Below are positions 60,001-64,000 of a stretch of DNA of 64,000 bases, piece after piece. How positions within the stretch are numbered: position 1 is the first letter of the stretch; each line of letters starts with the position of its first letter. Source of the DNA: Leucophora obtusa (lineage: Eukaryota; Arthropoda; Insecta; Diptera; Anthomyiidae); NCBI GenBank assembly GCA_949987735.1, contig OX465295.1:322302724-322366723 (forward strand), in the 5' to 3' direction. Position numbers and translations under genes: made by a program. The notes beneath the pieces are model-generated. The model was not told the DNA's origin, searched no databases, and worked only from the letters and a program-made list of their open reading frames with translations.

Positions 60001-61526
60001 TGAGACTTTTAAGTTTTAGTACATTTAAGTTTTAGTACATTTAAGTTTTAGTACATTTAAGTTTTAGTACATTTAAATTTTAGTAAATTTTAGTTTTAGT
60101 AAATTTTAGTTTTAGTACTTTTTTAGTTTTAGTACTTTTAAGTTTTAGTACATTTAAGTTTTAGTACATTTAAGTTTTAGTACATTTAAGTTTTAGTACA
60201 TTTTAGTTTTAGTACATTTTAATTTCAGCACATTTTAGTTTTAGTACATTTTAGTTTTAGTACATTTTGGTTTTAGTACATTTTAGTTTTAGTACTTTTT
60301 AGTTTAGTACATTTTAGTTTCAGTACTTTTTTAGTTTTAGTACATTTTAAAAAAAAGTTTGATAACTTTTTTAGTAAGTTATTTTTTTTTCATAAAAAAT
60401 CTAAGAATTTCACTGTGTTCTACTTACTATTCTCATCATCTGATGTAACATCTCCACCACTACCAACTTCGTTATTGTTTGCACGACTACGAAATGTACC
60501 ATGACTTGTAGTGTTCGGTGAATTTTGTGTTGCAACTGTTGCATTTATAGGGCTATTTGTTGATTGTTGCAATAATGGCGTAGTATCATCATCTGTATCT
60601 GTTATACTATCCAATGAAGACTGTCGATTCCGTTGTGATCGGGTTTCGCCTTTCGTAAAAACCTTGCGCTTGCAAATGGGGCAATCACGTTTATTTTCCG
60701 TCAACCAAACATCAATACAAACGCTATGATAAGCTAAAGTAACAAGAGTAATTTAAACAAAAGATTATTCAGATTATTAGAGGGGGAAAACAATTTTAAG
60801 AGATACTAACGATGTTTGCAAGGCAAAATACGAAGTTTATCACCCTCAGCAAAATCATCTAGACATATAACACATGTGTCATAAGCGAGATCACTGTTTT
60901 TCGTGAATTTTATTATAGGCAGCTTTTTTAGCATTCTCTTGGGTAGACGATGTCGTCTCAAACGTCTTTCTTCTCTTATACATTTGTAAATCATATAAAG
61001 GATCTATTACGGAAATATATTAAATTACAATTAATTCAAATTTCGAAAATAGGTCAAACTGTGAGTTTAAATTTTCATATTTACAAAATTAAATCACGAT
61101 TTTTTTTTTATTTACCATTATTAAAAAACATAAACCAATCAGTATGGCAAATGGTAAAATTAGTTGTGTATTAATATTAAAAGGCAGCTCATCATTTATA
61201 ACTAAAACAATATCGTTCGGAAAGAATGATTTTAAATTCATACCAGTTGTATGACCTACGAATACGGATGGTATCAATATTCCACTAGAATTTTGTGCAG
61301 ACATATGTTCTACTCGAAAGAGAATATGAAATGAAAAAAAACGACACAAACACATAATTCAAAAATTAATCTGTTCAGTTTTGTTATTGTTGTTTACTTA
61401 TTAAACAAAAAAATTATGTTATTCATACCCAAATCATCACTTTCATTATTGTAGATAATAGCAGCATCATAACGAGCTGACTGTGCATTACGTACTTTTA
61501 ATTCGAAGGTACAATCAAAGCCGCCT
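53583..61526 (-). CDS. gzl: PA-TM-RING E3 ubiquitin ligase, RNF13/godzilla type (5' end missing)
   Basis: Six exons on the minus strand, 61526-61429, 61312-61116, 61003-60811, 60733-60428, 54261-54141 and 54069-53583, join in frame to 466 codons plus a partial one. Order: end of a protease-associated luminal domain (KVRNAQSARYDAAIIYNNESDDL ... IPSVFVG), one membrane segment (LILPFAILIGLCFLIM then ILYMIYKC), a basic juxtamembrane part, a RING-H2 domain (CVICLDDF ... CKHPYH ... CPIC) and a low-complexity tail with DTTPLL, as in RNF13. Such proteins sit in endosomal/lysosomal membranes and transfer ubiquitin to membrane cargo; Drosophila Godzilla acts in endosome trafficking. RING linker and KRKVFTKGE favour godzilla over goliath. 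The signal peptide and first PA exon were not found up to 64000. Confidence 0.85.
54141..54261 (-). CDS. gzl: RING ligase penultimate coding exon
   Basis: Starts after TTTTTTTAG; A|TG joined codon, then LSPARRINPFDRSPNLPPHL; ends GTTCTAAG|GTATTT in phase 2. No known domain. Confidence 0.8.
54652..55342 (+). mobile_element. tRNA-bearing element, copy 3 (degraded, interrupted)
   Basis: Related to 18068-18945: start AGCCAGCAAAAAACAATTGG, module 1 remnant CGCGGGTTCGATTC at about 54880, module 2 remnant TAGCGCAGCGGTGG...GGCGGCA at 55131-55206. The tail resumes at about 57553-57661 after a 2.2 kb insertion. Confidence 0.65.
55343..55689. mobile_element. CCCAGCA-type MITE
   Basis: Ends CCCGGCAAAAAATACTGC / AAATTTCTGCTGGGG, with GGAAGC words in both orientations. 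It lies at the border of the LINE inside copy 3. Confidence 0.5.
55700..57340 (-). pseudogene. Degraded LINE (endonuclease-RT), minus strand
   Basis: From 57339 downwards: an endonuclease start LRICTWNVRTLYRHGATIQL and ITATQEMR, then decayed pieces ending near 56640 in NQIDHVVID-like and DLRTIRGANIDLEDYLVAAK; an RT piece with KGDALSCNFFNLLIA and LAYADEGDERG (56204-56521), where the usual YADD/FADD motif appears as YADE; and a C-terminal GRPNLRWNDQVQQDLKALGV at about 55770-55870. Much of the RT is deleted. It differs from the 2311-5660 element and belongs to another LINE lineage with a similar EN. Non-functional. Confidence 0.75.
57553..57661 (+). mobile_element. Tail of tRNA-bearing copy 3
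   Basis: GGCAACTCAATGTAGACATCATTAG, GTAGTATGCTTCGGCA and TTTTTGCTAGG parallel the 3' end of copy 1 (18838-18945), and so mark the resumption after the LINE insertion. Confidence 0.6.
58302..58909 (-). pseudogene. mariner-family transposase relic
   Basis: Minus-strand start MNRLTLEQRYQIIQICFENQ (helix-turn-helix part), a large deletion, then SAMRLNFG and LNFG-like pieces and FQQDGATCHTATANIDLLKS plus NVPAIWPLRSCDLTPLDYFMWG. From the Asp of QQDG to the Asp of PLDYF there are 41 residues, a DD41D spacing as described for the rosa group of mariner-like elements (family knowledge). Several stops and frameshifts; inactive. Confidence 0.75.
58910..59070. other. gzl: AT-rich intronic DNA next to the mariner relic
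   Basis: No gene. It may include the 5' end of the mariner relic, but no inverted end was recognised. Confidence 0.3.
59076..59975. mobile_element. Repeat related to 46050-46228, interrupted by a hAT MITE
   Basis: ACTAAAATTCTGTGTATTTAACAG ... CTATCTT on the left and ATTTAACAAAAATAATCT ... TAGTGT on the right align with 46070-46228 once the 748-bp insertion and one TSD copy are removed. Confidence 0.65.
59135..59882. mobile_element. hAT-type MITE with CAGGGATGGAAA ends
   Basis: Perfect 8-bp duplication ACTTATAT (59127-59134, 59883-59890). Ends CAGGGATGGAAA / TTTCCATCCCTG are perfect. The related locus at about 46107 has a single ACTAATAT at this point, an empty site. No transposase. Confidence 0.85.
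60008..60350 (+). repeat. 16-bp tandem array
   Basis: About twenty copies of TTTTAGTACATTTAAG and variants (TTTTAGTACATTTTAG). It lies about 80 bp from the RING exon at 60428. Confidence 0.9.
60428..60733 (-). CDS. gzl: RING ligase exon with second half of RING
   Basis: Joined C|CT then YHSVCIDVWLTENKRDCPIC completes the RING-H2. KRKVFTKGETR and an acidic/Ser-Thr tail with DTTPLLQQ follow. Ends GAGAATA|GTAAGT, phase 1. Confidence 0.88.
60811..61003 (-). CDS. gzl: RING ligase exon with TM end and first half of RING
   Basis: After AATAG, phase 0: ILYMIYKC finishes the membrane helix. Then a basic stretch REERRLRRHRLPKRMLKKLP and CVICLDDFAEGDKLRILPCKH. Ends CATC|GTTAGT. Confidence 0.88.
61116..61312 (-). 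CDS. gzl: RING ligase exon with PA end and membrane segment
   Basis: Begins after TTTCGAG; the next three bases TAG form a second acceptor (see 61309). Encodes IPSVFVGHTTGMNLK, then LILPFAILIGLCFLIM. Ends ATG|GTAAAT, phase 0. Confidence 0.82.
61429..61526 (-). CDS. gzl: RING ligase exon with PA-domain part
   Basis: After ATTTACAG; GGFDCTFELKVRNAQSARYD and AAIIYNNESDDL align with the RNF13-type PA domain. Ends TTGG|GTATGA, phase 1. The upstream exon was not found within the window. Confidence 0.8.
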
Positions 61527-61739
61527 CTGTAAATAGAAAATAAAAACAGTAGGAGAGCAGAAAATATTTCAAGTTTTGTTTGTTAAAATAAGAAATTTTA
61601 AGAATTTTAACAAAAATTAATCAATTTTATTGGTCTTTTTTCGAGTTTAAAGCTTTTAAAAACCAATTCATTTTGAGATGAGATAAATTTCGAATTATAG
61701 AATGCTAATGTTAAGACGTTATCTAATGTATGTGATTAA

Positions 61740-62030
61740 GGGCCAGTTGTCAGGACATGGTTTAACTTTAAACTTAGTTTAACGCAGTTTGTAACTGGAA
61801 AACTTCTTTTAAAATCTGGTTTCTTTAGTTTTATTTCAATAAAGAAGTAAAATATATTTTTTTTTTATTATATTTTTATTTTTAGCCAATATTTTAGTTT
61901 ATTTGTATTTTTTATTAAGCTACTAGTTTTTCCCGTAAATTTTTGTTAATAAACTTCGAAATGGCTGACAAAATGTGTTTTCGGTTAAACTAAACCAAGT
62001 TTAATTGGCATCCCAAAAACTCGGCTCTCA
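61740..62030. mobile_element. MITE with GTTTAAC-rich ends
   Basis: GGCCAGTTGTC...GGTTTAACTTTAAACTTAGT on the left is partly inverted by AAACTAAACCAAGTTTAATT on the right. Imperfect; borders approximate. Confidence 0.45.
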
Positions 62031-62137
62031 AAAAAATATCAGTGCGACGTTTTGTCGATAAAACAGGTGTTTTCTTTATTTGTCACTGCTGAGAAATCAG
62101 AAATAAACAAAAGCTGTTTCCAAACAATATTCAATAC

Positions 62138-62319
62138 CATGATACAACCATACTAGGTAGATGCATTAGGGAGAGTTTGACAGTTCAGGGTTTTATTATG
62201 ACAGTTTAGGGATTTTTTCGTATGCTTTCGCTATGTATCAAGAGTAGCCGATTACATTTTTTGTTGTTGTTTGTTGTGTTTGTTGTTCTAATGCATCTAC
62301 CTAGTATGGTTGTATCATG
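62138..62319. mobile_element. MITE with perfect 32-bp inverted ends
   Basis: Arms 62138-62169 and 62288-62319 are exact reverse complements, starting CATGATACAACCATACTAGG. Flanks ATTCAATAC (62129-62137) and ATTTAATAC (62320-62328) differ at one base, a likely 9-bp target duplication. The 118-bp centre repeats GACAGTTYAGGG. Confidence 0.8.
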
Positions 62320-62329
62320 ATTTAATACG

Positions 62330-63426
62330 AAATTCTTAAAAATAATGAATACTTTTCGCGATATTCAAGAACAAAGTTTGACAGCACTGTTCCTTGGCAC
62401 TTTCAATATCTGGTTTGGACTTTACTTTTTTTAGTGAAGCTAATAAAATTCTAAATTGATCTCTTAAGAAATAAAAATTTATGTTATTTTGAATTTTATG
62501 GTCATCATTGTTTTAGGATCCCGTGAAAAAATAATTTTATTCAAACCCAGCAAAAAGAGCACAAAAAGATGTAGTAAAAACATCACAGACAAATTGAGGT
62601 AAAATATGCATGATTTTAACATGGGGTTGTCACAGGGCGGAAGTAATCCAAATTGCTAAAACTTCACTCAATCAAAATAGGTTTGTTTAAAGATATGAAA
62701 TATTACATTTTGGATGTTCTTTTTCATAGAACTACATACATATGTTTTTTTAATTCGTGTTTCGGATGTGGGAATAAGACATCTTTTAAATAAGTGAAAA
62801 TATGGATCTAAGAAAGTGCTTTAAATGTTATCAATTGTGAATCCTTTAAAAACGCTCTTTAGCTTTAAAAAATTTTGTGGAATAAATATGAAAAAATTTT
62901 GTGGATGAAATGAAAAAAAAAAGAAATCTTTTAAGTCTGATATAAATATTATGGATTATTTGATTAACTTCAGTGCAACCATAAGCATTATTTGATTATT
63001 TGATTAACTTCAGTGCAACCTTGCCTGGTTTCAGTATCTCTCCGCAAGCAAATTACACCTCTCGGCTTTAAATGTCAAACTACTACAGAAGAATCCAGTC
63101 TTATGTTCATTAGTTATTAATAAATTTATCGTCTTTAGCTACACGACAAAAATTAATTTACCTACTAGCTTAGGTTTCATAGAATTAATTTATTAGGGTC
63201 TTCATAGCGCGAAACCACACCCACCTGCAATTCACACTCAGTGCTATTAAAATATTTTTGGACTTTTTGTATTCTGCTATATAGTACACAATATTTACCA
63301 ATATGTATTCACGATAGCTCTTCATCATTTTATTTTTAATATTTGAGTTTATTTTTGCAGATTGCAGGCGCCATCTATCTATCCAGATTCTCTTATTTTT
63401 TTTAACAACTTTGAGAATAAATTGAA
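62330..63426. other. AT-rich DNA upstream of the found RING exons
   Basis: No exon of the RING ligase or other gene was recognised. There is a short direct repeat ATTTGATTAACTTCAGTGCA at 62957 and 62997, and CCCAGCAAAAAGAGCAC at about 62547, resembling the end of the CCCAGCA group. Confidence 0.4.
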
Positions 63427-64000
63427 ATGTTGTTTATTCATTTTGTTTGATTCATGAATCATATTGTTCGATTTTATTTGATTTATTCATATTATTTGAT
63501 TTATTCATAAATTCATGAATCATGTTATTTGATTCATGAATCATGTTATTTGATATATGAATCATGTTATTTGATATATGAATCATGTTATTTGATATAT
63601 GAATCATTTTATTTGTAATATGAATCATGTTATTTGTAATATGAATCATGTTATTTGTAATATGATTCATGTTATTTGTAATATGAATCATGTTATTTGT
63701 AATATGAATCATGTTATTTGATATATGAATCATGTTATTTGATTCATGAATCATGTTATTTGACACATGAATCATGTTATTTGATATATGAATCATGTTA
63801 TTTGATTGATGAATCATGTTATTTGATTCATGAATCATGTTATTTGATTTATTCATATTATTTGATTTATTCATATTATTTGATTTATTCATATTATTTG
63901 ATTTATTCATATTATTTGATTTATTCATATTATTTGATTTATTCATATTATTTGATGTATTCATATTATTTGATTTATTCATATTATTTGATTTATTCAT
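63427..64000. repeat. Two-part minisatellite reaching the window edge
   Basis: 63840-64000 is mostly 18-bp units ATTATTTGATTTATTCAT. 63520-63840 is mostly 21-bp units ATGAATCATGTTATTTGATAT with sub-variants. It is continuous with the window end, so its true length is unknown. The long open frame it creates is an artefact of the repeat. Confidence 0.9.

Larger units (their letters stand above)
54262..60427 (-). other. gzl: 6.2 kb intron of the RING ligase
   Basis: It holds the third tRNA-bearing element, a LINE, a mariner relic, a hAT MITE and a 16-bp tandem array. AT-rich unassigned parts: 54262-54651 and 57661-58300, where GGAATTNANTTTTT-type words recur. Confidence 0.75.

Noticed and set aside
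63452..64000. 182-codon frame with repeated NNMNKS
   Set aside because: Direct translation of the minisatellite.
1..64000. CRISPR arrays, bacterial operons, rRNA genes
   Set aside because: Spliced eukaryotic genes and transposons only; tandem arrays here have no unique spacers and no rRNA-like sequence was recognised.

Overview
The window looks like nuclear DNA of a higher fly (Diptera, Brachycera). It is very AT-rich, has spliced genes with short coding exons and GT-AG introns, and carries (GTCY)n elements resembling the dipteran mini-me family. The two host genes have clear Drosophila counterparts. The large introns and heavy repeat load suggest a calyptrate such as a blow fly or house fly relative; this last step is inference.

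Host gene 1 is castor (cas), plus strand, four coding exons between 10392 and 26111. The spliced product is 872 residues: a polyglutamine and acidic N-terminus, four castor-type zinc-finger modules, an AT-hook-like motif and a C-terminal tail. A TATA box and an initiator match lie about 0.4 kb upstream of the start codon. Intron 1 is 10.2 kb and full of transposon debris; intron 3 holds a jockey-like LINE fragment. Host gene 2 is a PA-TM-RING E3 ubiquitin ligase of the RNF13/godzilla type, minus strand, six coding exons between 53583 and 61526. Its 5' part lies outside the window or was not found. The two genes converge and are separated by about 27 kb of repeats. I see no functional link between them in the sequence.

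Region by region: 1-940 no gene; 941-6583 a nest of hAT-type, TA-target and pogo-like elements plus a nearly intact 3.35 kb RTE-like LINE with a 12-bp target duplication; 6590-8480 mini-me-like sequence with a large foldback and a separate AGATCT-rich foldback; 8480-10391 cas promoter and 5' UTR; 10392-26111 cas; 26112-33500 intergenic repeats, including a tRNA-bearing element split by a long-inverted-repeat element; 33501-37432 a CCCGGG-ended hAT relic with a broken transposase; 38508-41583 three DNA transposons with clear ends; 42330-43260 a second element with two tRNA-like modules; 44350-48664 more MITEs; about 48900-52050 a degenerate ACTCCGAAA-type array; 53583-61526 the RING ligase, whose 6.2 kb intron carries a second LINE, a mariner relic and a 16-bp tandem array; 62138-62319 a MITE with perfect 32-bp ends; 63427-64000 a minisatellite running off the window.

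The most unusual material is the set of non-autonomous elements that each carry two tRNA-like modules about 300 bp apart. At least three copies belong to one family and one copy to another. Several cut-and-paste insertions can be dated relative to each other because their target duplications, and once an empty site, are visible in the window.
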